Assembly (NCBI RefSeq): GCF_023898315.1
Contig: NC_064619.1
Coordinates: forward strand, 501,180,594-501,244,593
Direction of reading: 5' to 3'
Length of the DNA stretch: 64,000 nt
Source: Schistocerca nitens
Lineage: Eukaryota; Arthropoda; Insecta; Orthoptera; Acrididae
Shown piece after piece: positions 20,262 to 30,060 of this stretch (positions are counted from its first letter, which is position 1; each line of letters starts with the position of its first letter). The notes under the pieces were generated by a model. It was not told the origin of the DNA. It saw only the letters and a list, made by a program, of their open reading frames with translations, and made no database searches. The translations under genes were made by a program, and so were the position numbers.

Positions 20262-21575
20262 TCTATATATACACACCTACACCCCGCGATCTTCTTTGTG
20301 GCGTGTAGAGGAGGGTACTTCTAGTATCTTTTCCCCCATCCCTGTTCCATTCACGAATGTTACTTGCGAAGAACGGCTGACGATGTTTCTCCCTAAGATC
20401 GCTAATTTCTCTTATTTTCTACTCGTGATCATTTCGGAAGACGTACGTGGAAGGAAGTAAGATGTTGCTGCACTCTTCTTACAACATACACAATCGTAGT
20501 TTCAACAGTAATCGTCTCCATGATTCGCAACGCCACTTTTGTAGCGACCGCCACAGTTGTTTGTTGAGCCTCTACGTAACGCTTTCGCGCCAACTAAACG
20601 ACGTCGTGACGAATCGCGCCCTCCTCTGTTGATCTCTGTCTCTTCTATTAATTGGTAAAGGTCACGAGGCTGATGCACAATACTACAGAATTTTTTAGTA
20701 AGTATTTTGGAGGACACTTCTTTCGTGGATGAATTATATTTCCTCAATGTCCTTCCAACGAATCTAGCCTGGATTTTGCTTTTCCTATCATTTGTTTTAT
20801 GTGGCCACTCCACTTTAGGATGCTACGCGTGGTTACTTCCGAGTATTTTATAGTAGTTGTGGTTTCCAGTGATTTACCGCCAATAGTATAATCGTAGAGT
20901 AGTTTTTTTTTTTATCATCAGTCTACTGACTTGTTTGATGCGGCCCGCCACGAATTCCTTTCCTGTGCTAACCTCTTCATCTCAGAGTAGCACTTGCAAC
21001 CTACTCCTCAATTATTTGCTTGACGTATTCCAATCTCTGTCTTCCTCTACAGTTTTTGCCCTCTACAGCTCCCTCTAGTACCATGGAAGTCATTCCCTCA
21101 TGTCTTAGCAGATGTCCTATCATCCTGTCCCTTCTCCTTATCAGTGTTTTCCACATATTCCTTTCCTCTCCGATTCTGCGTAGAACCTCCTCATTCCTTA
21201 CCTTATCAGTCCATCTAATTTTCAACATTCGTCTATAGCACCACATCTCAAATGCTTCGATTCTCTTCTGTTCCGGTTTTACGCGCTGTATATTATATTT
21301 ATTCACGCTCAGGATCAACTTCCAGTCCCTGCAAGAGTCATCGATCCTTTGCAGGTCTTCGTGAGCTGGCTGGTCTCCTTGCATTGCAACCTTCCCGAGA
21401 TACATCTTATGTGAATAGCCTTATACAGTGCCTTACGTTACGCACTGGATGATTAATGTGGAATGTAAACACTAATGGTCCAATAACAGTGCAGTCGGGT
21501 ATTCTGGAATTTACCGCTACATCTGGCGACTTTGTACCTTTTAGAATGACGTCTTGAGTTACACCTGCTAGTACT
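20262..21575 (-). mobile_element. CR1-like LINE 3' half, split by another LINE
   Basis: Minus-strand blocks in order: QDVILKGTKSPDVAVNSR with CTVIGPLVFTFHIN (about 21560-21445), EDLQRIDDSCRDWKLILSVN (about 21350), then after the inserted LINE YDYTIGGKSLET (about 20900), VEWPHKTNDRKSKIQARFVG (about 20815) and the 3' untranslated end at about 20300. Several frames and stops. The segment 20902-21281 is an RTE-like LINE inserted between residues that would otherwise be continuous. Confidence 0.75.
20902..21281 (-). mobile_element. RTE-like LINE 3' end inserted in a CR1-like LINE
   Basis: The minus strand reads RIEAFEMWCYRRMLKIRWTD, then NEEVLRRIGEERN, RDRMIGHLLRHEGM, GRQRLEYVKQIIEE and stop, followed by a 3' end and an A-run (plus-strand T-run at 20902-20913). 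Heavily 5'-truncated. No clear target duplication. Confidence 0.85.
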
Positions 21576-23266
21576 TTTAGGTCCAGTGAATACAGCTCAA
21601 CATGGCTTGCACTCTGTCAATCAGCCTGTCGTCAGCCGTCAGACGCGCTACAGCTGATAAACGTTGAGAGAATGTGCTTTTTACAAGAGCACTAAAGGGC
21701 GTACTGGGCGTTGAGAGCCGAAATCAGCTATAAACAGCGGCCGAGACAATCAATAGTTCACAATCTGGTTGGAGTTCAGCCACTGACTGCACTTAAAAGC
21801 ACAACTTTCAGCATCACATGAAGATGACGGCTGGGCGGGTCGTCAAAATATTGCGCATAAAATGGAAACAACCTCGGCTGAAAACCCAGAAGCACACCGT
21901 TAAGAAAGTAATAGCTTTCGAACCTTACTTTCCTGTGTAAATCGGTTTCCTTTCGTACATTTTGTTGACATTCGAAGTTCGCAAAATCAGTTTGTTCCGC
22001 ACCTTGTAGAGGCTTGAATATTGTTCTGGTCTTGGTCGCAGTTCAGCAACGCCGTTGATTTCCAAACAGGCGTTCACAAAGCGATGTTTCAAGAGGCTAC
22101 AACCCGGCCGCCGCGGCTGACACAATGCAGAGGACAACAGCGGTCGGGCCAGAAGAAAGTGCATGCTGGGACGCCTCGCGGGCGCGCTTCGTCGCGAACG
22201 CACTCTCGCGCTCTGTGACTTTATGATTACCACCCGCGGAGAAAGGGGCAGCGAAAGTGCGACTTTATGCAGGTTAAACGCGGCGAGACGCTAAGAGCCT
22301 TATGTGCCTGCGCGCTGCAAGGGGCAAAAACGTCCATCGAGCTACACAGAAGGATCTGCCGCACAACCTTCTCCTTCCTGGTAGCTCGCCAGATTTTTTT
22401 ACTTCACGATGAGAAATTTAACGACTTCAGATGCCGTCTCCTCCACTATCATTTACGTTTCTCATGCATACTGCATACCCGAATTAAATACTGGAAATCA
22501 ATGCTGATGAAAGTACTTTCACCGGTCTTTCCTCGGCAGTTGGTAGTCACGTATTCACGGCGTAAAAAAAGCGATACGGGCAATAACTGAAAATACTTAA
22601 TACGTCAGCAAATTATGAAGACTAAGGAAAAAACTACATGAGTAATCTATGCTTATGAGAATCGCGGGTGAGACATGATCAAGATTTAACAATTCAAGGA
22701 AACAATGACGGTACTCCCTTAAGTATTTGTGATAAAATGCTGTTGCTAAGATTGTAGAGTAGGCAACTTGAGGTAACAGTACGGACCAAAACAAGAAAAA
22801 ATCAAAATTGGCTCTAAAATGCAACAGCTAAGGGCACTTGTTAAGTAGAAGAGAGAGTTCACATCATCCAAGATGAGCAGGTGCTTATAGTTCTTAATGT
22901 ATGCATTCTAGAGTACAATTCCTGGGTATTTTTTCCTTGTTTTGGTCCATACTATCACCTCTGAAAGGTGCATACGCTACACTCTTAGCAACACAAGTAC
23001 CACCATAAGTTTACCACTATCAGACGTATCGCAACGATTTTCGCTTTTAACTTTCCACCCGATCGTTTCTGGCCCAGGGTCATTAATACATTTACCCTTC
23101 TTCATCATCCCTGAAAATCTGTAACATCATCACAGAGTCACCCTGTGTATATGTGTACATGGTAATACGTCTAGCTCCAACCCGTACACACTACAGTACC
23201 ATATAAATGTCAGACGAGATACTAACTGTAAAATTTTATAAAACTGTGAGACGTTATGTCGATGAA
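21576..23266. other. No recognisable gene; one GC-rich patch
   Basis: The patch 22090-22330 is CpG-dense (CGCGGGCGCGCTTCGTCGCG at about 22176) and unlike its surroundings. No conserved frame is visible there. It could be a promoter-like or old repeat sequence. The rest is AT-rich, except for a hammerhead-like phrase at 21811-21856. Confidence 0.4.
21811..21856 (+). ncRNA. Degraded hammerhead-like phrase
   Basis: TGAAGA is followed by one T, then GACG (21826-21829), a loop, CGTC (21841-21844) and an AAAA in place of GAAA. A short CAC upstream faces GCG downstream. The layout is the same as the motif at 18384 but two core bases are lost, so it can only be a remnant. Confidence 0.25.
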
Positions 23267-23271
23267 GGACA

Positions 23272-23799
23272 TGTTGTGTTGGCAGAAGAGCCAACACCGT
23301 GTTACTAGTGGAGGCCGAAATGCACGCTTTTTAGCTCACGCAGGCTGGCGTGAGGAGGGAAGAACTATACTGACGTGAGGTCTGGAACATGACGAGGAAT
23401 TAGCATTCAGAAAGCGGACGTAATTAGTTTGCTACTTAACTTTAATCCATTAATGATGAACGTCGCTCTTGACGGTACATGATTCACAATATTATCTGTT
23501 CAGATTATAGTAAATGAATATGGCGCCTTGCTAGGTCGTAGCAAATGACGTAGTTGAAGACTATGCTAAACTGTCGTCTCTGCAAATGAGAACGTATGTA
23601 GACAGTGAACCATCGCTAGCAAAGTCGGCTGGACAACTGGGGCGAGTGCTAGGGAGTCTCTAGACTACACCTGCCGTGTGGCGGCGCTCGGTCTACAATC
23701 ACTGATAGTGGCGACACGCGGGTCCGACGTATACTAACGGACCGCGGCCGATTTAAAGGCTACCACCTAGCAAGTGTGGTGTCTGGCGGTGACACCACA
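23272..23799. mobile_element. Solo LTR fossil
   Basis: Begins TGTTGTGTTGGCAGAAGAG and ends GGCGGTGACACCACA, with TG..CA termini. Flanks GGACA and GAACA (one mismatch) look like a worn 5-base target duplication. The same family recurs at 40366-40835. No internal region is present, so it is a lone terminal repeat; moderately old. Confidence 0.75.
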
Positions 23800-23804
23800 G
23801 AACA

Positions 23805-25034
23805 TAAGCAATGAAGGCAACAGCAGAATGATGATACGATGAATTTAATCTTTGTGAAACTATGTCAAATTAAAGTTAATCAGCCATCCAGAAATAGTTT
23901 AGCTAAAACGTGTAGACTATTTCTAAGATTAATATATATCAAACATAATATCTAACTTTAGGTGCTGTACATCTGTACTAATTTACGAAGTTACCCCTCT
24001 ACAGAAAGAGATAGTGTAATAGTCGAAAGAATAACAGTTTTACTTTGAAGCCAGTGTTGCAAAGCATATCGTGCAATCATCAAAAGCATTTTCTCCTATA
24101 AACAGTCGGTGGAAGTCTGCGACTGTAAAAACAAAGGGATTTGTTCATAAAACTATATTTCTCCTACCAATCACGATTTTGTTTTTATTTGTATTTTGCA
24201 CGACGCGTTTCGGGAAATGATTCCTATTGTCAATTGCGTTTTTCTGTATGATATGTCATTTATTCGTAATGTTTTCGATATGTAAGGTGCTGCAGAGTTT
24301 TGTCATCTTTAATGTATCGGAACACCGTAGTTTTTAGTTAATGATCGAAGTTTGTAGAAACTTAACAACGAAATTGGAAAGCTCCTCTACTGACGGTATT
24401 CTGTCGGTCACCTTGTGCAGGAACTCACACGGATTAAATATCACACACAATTTTCGGTGCGGATTACACAATGAAACCAGAAAACCTACTTAAATAAACA
24501 GATATTTTTACATGCAGTCAACAGAGTAAACGATATAGGGTGTCCATTCATTATAATATTCTTTCGTAGAGAGTATTACATTAATAATCTGGACCCTTAT
24601 TTGCTTGTGTACATTCACAATAGTAACTATTTCTGTGTGTCATTATTTTCATTTAAGTATACTATCTAAGTATCTGAAGAAATTCATTGATTATTTTCCA
24701 GTTTTTCGTTTAGCGTTTCACCTTCATATTTGTTGTATTGAGAATGTTTCCTCAATTCCTGCAGCTGATCCATTTCATGACCTGTAATTAGTTGGTGGCG
24801 TACTTTGACATTTTTCCCTTATAAACCACTAAGCAGGGAACTTACGGCCCAAAACCGAAAAAATCAATTATACAACAGGGGCCTACTAAACAGAACAGCA
24901 CTGAATATGCAGATAGAAGCAGCAATCCATCGAACCCATATTGTATGACGGTAGGAAAGCATTTCCAAGACTTAGTCGATAAGGAGAATTTTAACATTAA
25001 CTGGATTTTCCGTCGGTGTTCGGCAGAATATGGT
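23805..25034. other. Unassigned DNA, with one side of a repeat pair
   Basis: 24130-24300 is an inverted relative of 26200-26340 (shared text AGAAAAACGCAATTGA when read on the minus strand) and contains GACGCGTTTCGGG, a GAAACGCGTC-type phrase. The remainder is AT-rich with no gene. Confidence 0.4.
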
Positions 25035-25086
25035 AGTATTAAAAAGGAAAATGCTTTCTATTGTTCTGCAAAATTATATTACTTTG

Positions 25087-25130
25087 GTCACTAACTGACT
25101 TTCAGGTTCGCAGTCCATCTTCAGGTGGCA
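25087..25130 (-). ncRNA. Hammerhead-like motif, unit 1
   Basis: On the minus strand: GCCAC, core CTGAAGA, extra T, GG..CC stem II, GAAAGTC, TTA, GTGAC. GCCAC pairs with GTGAC at four of five positions. The core CUGANGA is intact, and the base at the expected cleavage position is A. Confidence 0.4.
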
Positions 25131-25588
25131 ACTGAACGTCGCAAACACCGAAACACAGTGACCAACTTGCACAGATACTCTTTGTACTGAAGATACGAAA
25201 ATGACAATGTATCTACATAAGAAAATATTACAGAAATTACATAGACTAAAAAAGTGGGTAAACGAAGTTTCATGTGGAGATACATACAACAATTGGTGAG
25301 AAATAAAATGAACTTACAGTTGGAATCTAGTATTTGTAACGAAAAATTAGTTTAACAATGGCGACAATGGAAATTTAAAACTAGGCTATTTTCGCAGTAA
25401 ACTATATTTTCCTTTGGTCGAATTTTGTCCCTTTGGTGTTAAACAGTCTGCCCGTCTAAGAGGTCAGTTTGGTTATTTCGTTTGGATCTCAGAAGTCTGC
25501 AGTTTGCTATAAAGTTTATTTCAAATGTTCAAGTACTATATTAAAAAGAAAACACTTTCTAATGTGGGTGCAGAGTTATATTTACCTG

Positions 25589-25631
25589 GTCACGAACCTG
25601 CTTTCGGCTCCTCAGGCCATCTGCAGGTGAC
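25589..25631 (-). ncRNA. Hammerhead-like motif, unit 2
   Basis: On the minus strand: GTCAC, CTGCAGA, extra T, GGC..GCC stem II, GAAAGC, AGGTTC, GTGAC. Stem I (GTCAC/GTGAC) is perfect. One core base differs from CUGANGA (A6 is C), which should abolish cleavage in this copy. Confidence 0.4.
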
Positions 25632-25910
25632 ATCTGAATGTCGAAAACACAAATAAACACGATGATCAACTTACACAGATTTATTTGTACTGAAGATACG
25701 AAAATGACAGTATTTATATAGGAAACGTTTACAAAAGTTACACTAACTAAAAGACCGGGGTAAGCGAAGTTCTTTCGCGGAGATACATCCAACAATGGTG
25801 AGAAGTAAAATGAACTTACAGTCTGAATCCAGTATTTATAAGGAAAACCCAGTTTAAGAAGGAAAAAAATAGAAATCGATCCTGACCGTTTAAAACTAGG
25901 CTGACATTCT

Positions 25911-26518
25911 GTATCATGTGTTCGTCGATTTCCATTATTTCCAGCAGGCTCATCTTTTTGCTTTTTTTTTCGACAGAATGTAAAACACATTCTACTACAT
26001 ACAAAACATCTTTGTAATTTATTATTTACGTACCTTTGCTACATTCATTGCATACTTTGCACAGAAAAATGTGTGTGATGTTCAACATTTGAGTTCTTGC
26101 ACACGTGGACCACAAGAAAACGGTAATAAGTAGTTCTTTCCAAATTTCGTTGTTTACTCTGTATAAAGATCGATCGTTACTTAAAAATTGCGTTTGTTTT
26201 TATACATTACAATGAATACGACAGAACATGGGAGCACCTCACCAATCAAGAGCACGACACACAGAAAAACGCAATTGATACCTGGAGTCAATTCCTGTAA
26301 CGCACCATGTAAAATATAAATACAAACGAATCAAACGTTACCCGAAAAAGTTTTTGTAAATGAATTCTTTATATAAAACATGACATACTGAGTTAAGGAA
26401 CTAAACGACAAATTGCAACAATTGTTCGGAGAAAAATAAAAAGAGAACAATACAGTAAATTTTGGTGACATGTTTCAAGGCCAATACTAGAAGTGTCTCA
26501 AGTATAATTTCATAATTC
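25911..26518. other. Unassigned AT-rich DNA
   Basis: Contains at 26200-26340 the plus-strand partner of the repeat at 24130-24300. No gene seen. Confidence 0.4.
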
Positions 26519-26528
26519 AACTGCATGA

Positions 26529-26744
26529 GCCTGCATCTCGTGGTCGTGCGGTAGCGTTCTCGCTTCCCACGCCAGGGTTCCCGGGTTCGATTCCCGGCGG
26601 GGTCAGGGATTTTCTCTGCCTCGTGATGGCTGGGTGTCGTGTGCTGTCCTTAGGTTAGTTAGGTTTAAGTAGTTCTATGTTCTAGGGGACTGATGACCAT
26701 AGATGTTAAGTCCCATAGTGCTCAGAGCCATTTGAACCATTTTG
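26529..26744 (+). repeat. SINE with tRNA-Gly-like head (family C)
   Basis: The head GCATCTCGTGGTCGTGCGGT with loop TTCCCAC (CCC in the anticodon position) and B box GGTTCGATTCC joins the family A body (GGGGACTGATGACC to TTGAACCATTTTG). The duplication AACTGCATGA lies at 26519-26528 and 26745-26754. Confidence 0.92.
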
Positions 26745-26940
26745 AACTGCATGATATTAAACTAGTAAGCGAAAAAACAACTGTAATTATAGAAAGTAAC
26801 ATTATAGTCTCCGTTTCTATGTACCGAACCTTAATGGTTTTCCTTCAAGAGAGTGAATATTGCCCTGCCAAAGTTAACAGTGTTTTGCTTAAAGGTTCAG
26901 CATCGCAAACGCCTAACGCCCCGATCATAGCCCTTCTTTT

Positions 26941-27169
26941 GTATACAGAGCGAGGTGGCGCAGTCGTTAGCACACAGGACTCGCATAGAGAGGGGAGGGA
27001 GTGTGCAGCTTAAACACCCCGCTCCCCTCCGACCGGCCATCCACATTTAGATTTTCGTGATTTCCCTAAATGGCTTAAGACAAATGCTGGGATGGTTCCT
27101 TCAGAAGGGCATGGCCCATTTCCTTTTTCATCTTTCCGTGACCCGACAGGACATAAAACATTACAACAT
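26941..27169 (+). repeat. SINE family D
   Basis: The head GAGCGAGGTGGCGCAGTCGT then TAGCACACAGGACTCGCAT is tRNA-like. The body continues to TTTCCTTTTTCATCTTTCCG. The flanking copies TAGCCCTTCTTTT and TAGCCCTTCTGTT (26928-26940 and 27170-27182) form a target duplication with one mismatch. Confidence 0.85.
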
Positions 27170-27239
27170 TAGCCCTTCTGTTTACTGGCACGCCCCCCCC
27201 CCTCTTTTTAATTTTTTGTACTTTTTTTTTTATTTTTGT

Positions 27240-28024
27240 TTTTAGGAAGCTTTGGTGGACGTATTCCAGTCTCTGTCTTCCTGGCCAGTTTTTACACGCT
27301 ACAGCTCCTTCTAGTACCATGTAAGTTATTCCCTAATGTCTTAACAGATGTGCTACCATCTCGTCCCTTCTTGGCAGCGTTCTCCGCATGTTTCTTCGCC
27401 GATTGTACGGAGAACCTCTTCATTTCTTGACAGTCTACCTAATTTTCGACATCGTTGCAAAGCACTAGCTGTTGAAAGCTTAGATTCTCTTTTTTTCCGG
27501 TTCTCCCCACACTTCATGGTTCAGCAGCATACAGTGCTGGGCAGCAAACTAACAGTCTCAGAAATTTCCTCCACAAATTAAGGTTCAAAATGGTTCAAAT
27601 GGCTCTGAGCACTATGGGACTTAACGTCTATGGTCATCAGTCCCCTAGAACTTAGAACTACTTAAACCTAACTAACCTAAGGACAGTACACAACACCCAG
27701 TCATCACGAGGCAGAGAAAATCGGTGACCCCGCCGGGAATCGAACCCGGGAACCCGGACGTGGGAAGCGAGATCAAATTAAGGCCTATGTTGGATACTAG
27801 CAGACTACTACTGAGTAAGAGTGTCCTCTTGAGCTGTGCTGGTCTGCCTTCGATGCACTTGCATCGTTCCTCAGGTGTTATTTTGCTTTCAAGGCAGCAG
27901 AATTCCTGGACTTCATCTTTCGCTGTCGCCAATTTTTATGTTAAATTTTTTGCAAATCTCATTCCTGCCACTAATTACCAGAGTGTTTCTTCGTTTTACT
28001 CTCAGTCCAAATTGCATTACTAAC
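27240..28024 (-). mobile_element. RTE-like LINE fragment interrupted by a SINE
   Basis: The plus strand between 27245 and 27580 is the antisense of the LINE C-terminal region seen at 20902 (GTATTCCAGTCTCTGTCTTC). It resumes after the SINE at 27774 with MATAKDEVQEFCCLESKITP on the minus strand (27932) and runs to about 28024. Frames are broken. The SINE target duplication shows that both parts are one element. Confidence 0.8.
27584..27773 (-). repeat. SINE family C inside a LINE
   Basis: Family A-type body with a tRNA-Gly-like head (minus-strand B box GGTTCGATTCC), 5'-shortened at the head. The duplication CAAATTAAGG lies at 27574-27583 and 27774-27783. Confidence 0.92.
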
Positions 28025-28700
28025 AAAAAAATGTCGTTGCAATGCTGATAGTTTTTTCCTTTTCTGTGTAAGACACCGTTCATACCTATGACGACTTGGG
28101 TTCATTGCCTCTCGCACCCTCCACTGCCCCCCCCCCCCCCTCTCCCGCCCCCCCTCTCGCCTATACCTTTTCAGAAAAACATTGCCGTCGGATAGCTGAG
28201 AGACACAGGCAGAGAGGCAGTGCAGTGTGCGGCCAGCCGCTACCGCTGGCGTCGCCTGGCGCGGGCCCTGCGTCGCTGCCTTGTGTCGGGTCAAGGGCAG
28301 CCGCGGCGTCGGCCGCCAGTGGCCACACCCGCACGCACAAGGCCGGGCCACGCCCAGCACCTCCCGGCCGCCTCTCATTCATTATGCCGCGCCGAGCCGG
28401 CCACACAGTGTCATTAGTCGTCTGCTCAAGGACGCCTCTCTGGTATGAACATCCGCGATGGACGCGCCCCCGTGACGTCTGAGTCCGTACGACAGGCTCC
28501 TAGTTGCCCTTGCCACTTGTCATGTCGGCGTCGTCGGTTTCACTTAAGAGCCTGTCACTGTGAATTCTGTTTTTTGCTCCGTCTGTCACCGTTCTCGCCA
28601 GGTAGTAGGCGGCAGTGGCTCCGTTCTGTTGTTCTCTTGTGCTACGCAGCCACTTGAAGTACATACTTACAAATAAATCAGTTACTTGAAGGGCTAACGC
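28025..28700. promoter_or_regulatory. CpG-rich block, possible promoter
   Basis: 28185-28480 is strongly GC- and CpG-rich (for example GCCGCGGCGTCGGCCGCCAG at 28299), preceded by a C-run at 28127-28140. Several overlapping open frames exist, but none shows a domain. In an AT-rich, repeat-filled genome such a block is often a promoter or first exon. An old GC-rich transposon end is the alternative. Confidence 0.3.
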
Positions 28701-28702
28701 AT

Positions 28703-28704
<2 letters not shown>

Positions 28705-28758
<54 letters not shown>
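28705..28758. repeat. (GT)n microsatellite
   Basis: About 27 GT units abut the 3' end of a LINE. Confidence 0.97.
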
Positions 28759-28760
<2 letters not shown>

Positions 28761-30060
28761 TTTGAGGTTTTCGGACGCTAAACAGCGTGGTCATCAGCGC
28801 CCAAACGCATAGAAACAGTAACACATGCGGTGAAGGGACGAAGACGGACAGCGTACAATGAGAATGGCTAAAAGACACAGACCTGACGCAGTTCCAAATC
28901 CTCACATACAGAGGCAAAACAAGAGGAGAAGAAACGCACTAAAAAGGAAACACAAGGAAAAGAGAACAGAATTCGAAGTGAAACAAGTAGGTAATCGTGA
29001 CTGGCGGACCTCTTACCTAAAACCTGGGTGAGCCAGTCACCCAGCAGCACATTAAAATCCTCTCCCTCTAATCCGAGGCAACAAATTGGACAGGACACAA
29101 AACCGTAAGACCTTAACCACAGTAGTTGCGTCGTCTTGCAAAATCCGGTGGCAAGGAAACCGCCGCCCTCTGGTCAGAGAATAAAAGACAGTCAAGTAAA
29201 ATGTGGCGGACAGTAATCTGGACGCCACAAGCACTGCAGTTTCGGAGGTCCTCCCGCCGGAGTAAAAAACCATGCGTTAAGGGACTGTGCCCGATGCGGA
29301 GGCGAGTGAGAACCTCATCCCGCCTGCATGACTGGTAGGACGTACGCCATGGACGCGTGGTGGCCTTGACCAGACGCAGCTTATTTTCACCGACTGCCAG
29401 CCACTCCTCTTCCCATTGACGCATAACACGAAAACGCAAAAGGGAGGTAACAGCATGGAGGGGGACGGCACATTCATCAACGTGAGGGAGGGAACATGCA
29501 TCTTTGGCAGCCACATCCGCCAGTTCGTTTCCCCTAATACCCACGTGCCCCGGCACCCAGCAGAAAGAAACGTCCTTCCCCTGCCGCTGCAGGTGAAGTA
29601 GGGCATCATGGATGTTCTGGACGACCGTATCCGCTGGATACAAGTGTTGCATGGTCTGAAGGGCACTCAGGGAGTCAGAACAGATGAGAAACTTAAGACT
29701 GGGAACACATCTCATCTGCTCCAATGCCCGCAAGATCGCAAACAATTCGGCATCAAAGATGGTAAACGCCGCAGGAAGCCGTAACTTGACGACTCGATCA
29801 GGGAAAACAACAGCACAACCGACAGACTCCCCCTGTTTAGAGCCATCCGTAAATACTGGTACATGGTCGGGATGCTGGTTTAAACGCATTCGAGAAGACG
29901 CCCGAGTCACACTCGTGTACTGGCGTAACCACTGCCCGAGTGAGCCTCGGGTGCCGGATAGAAAGAGTACGCCAAACACAAAACGAATCACTCACAAGAA
30001 CAGAATCACTTCCATCGTTATTGCCGGAATCACTTGGAAACACTGCCAGCGTACGCTTCT
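28759..30060 (-). mobile_element. 5'-truncated LINE with an RNase H domain
   Basis: The 3' end (plus-strand text GTTTGAGGTTTTCGGACGCT) starts beside the (GT)n run. An uninterrupted frame (29991-29113) encodes the RNase H region. RNase H points to the I/R1/LOA group of non-LTR elements rather than CR1 or RTE. Endonuclease and RT are lost by 5' truncation near 30060. Confidence 0.85.
29113..29991 (-). CDS. RNase H domain of a LINE ORF2 (partial)
   Basis: The frame holds the four RNase H landmarks: VFTDGSKQGESVGC (first Asp), FDAELFAILRAL (Glu), ICSDSLSALQTM (second Asp) and CWVPGHVGIRGNELADVAAK (His and last Asp). A LINE C-terminal zinc-type tail follows (CSACGVQITVRHILLDC). The domain itself looks whole. 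The ATG at 29991 is accidental, because upstream ORF2 is missing, so no functional protein is expected. Confidence 0.8.
   Translation of the reverse strand: MIRFVFGVLFLSGTRGSLGQWLRQYTSVTRASSRMRLNQHPDHVPVFTDGSKQGESVGCAVVFPDRVVKLRLPAAFTIFDAELFAILRALEQMRCVPSLKFLICSDSLSALQTMQHLYPADTVVQNIHDALLHLQRQGKDVSFCWVPGHVGIRGNELADVAAKDACSLPHVDECAVPLHAVTSLLRFRVMRQWEEEWLAVGENKLRLVKATTRPWRTSYQSCRRDEVLTRLRIGHSPLTHGFLLRREDLRNCSACGVQITVRHILLDCLLFSDQRAAVSLPPDFARRRNYCG

Larger units (their letters stand above)
25035..25910 (-). repeat. Direct tandem dimer of a unit of about 0.5 kb, retrozyme-like
   Basis: Two diverged copies lie head to tail. Matching anchors at 25055/25556, 25183/25686 and 25377/25892 give periods of 501, 503 and 515. 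Shared text includes TGTACTGAAGATACGAAAAT and AAATGAACTTACAGT. Each unit holds a hammerhead-like fold on the minus strand. No long reading frame is common to both units. A tandem, ribozyme-bearing, non-coding unit fits retrozymes or the paired terminal repeats of Penelope-like elements, but no Penelope polymerase is seen. Confidence 0.6.
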
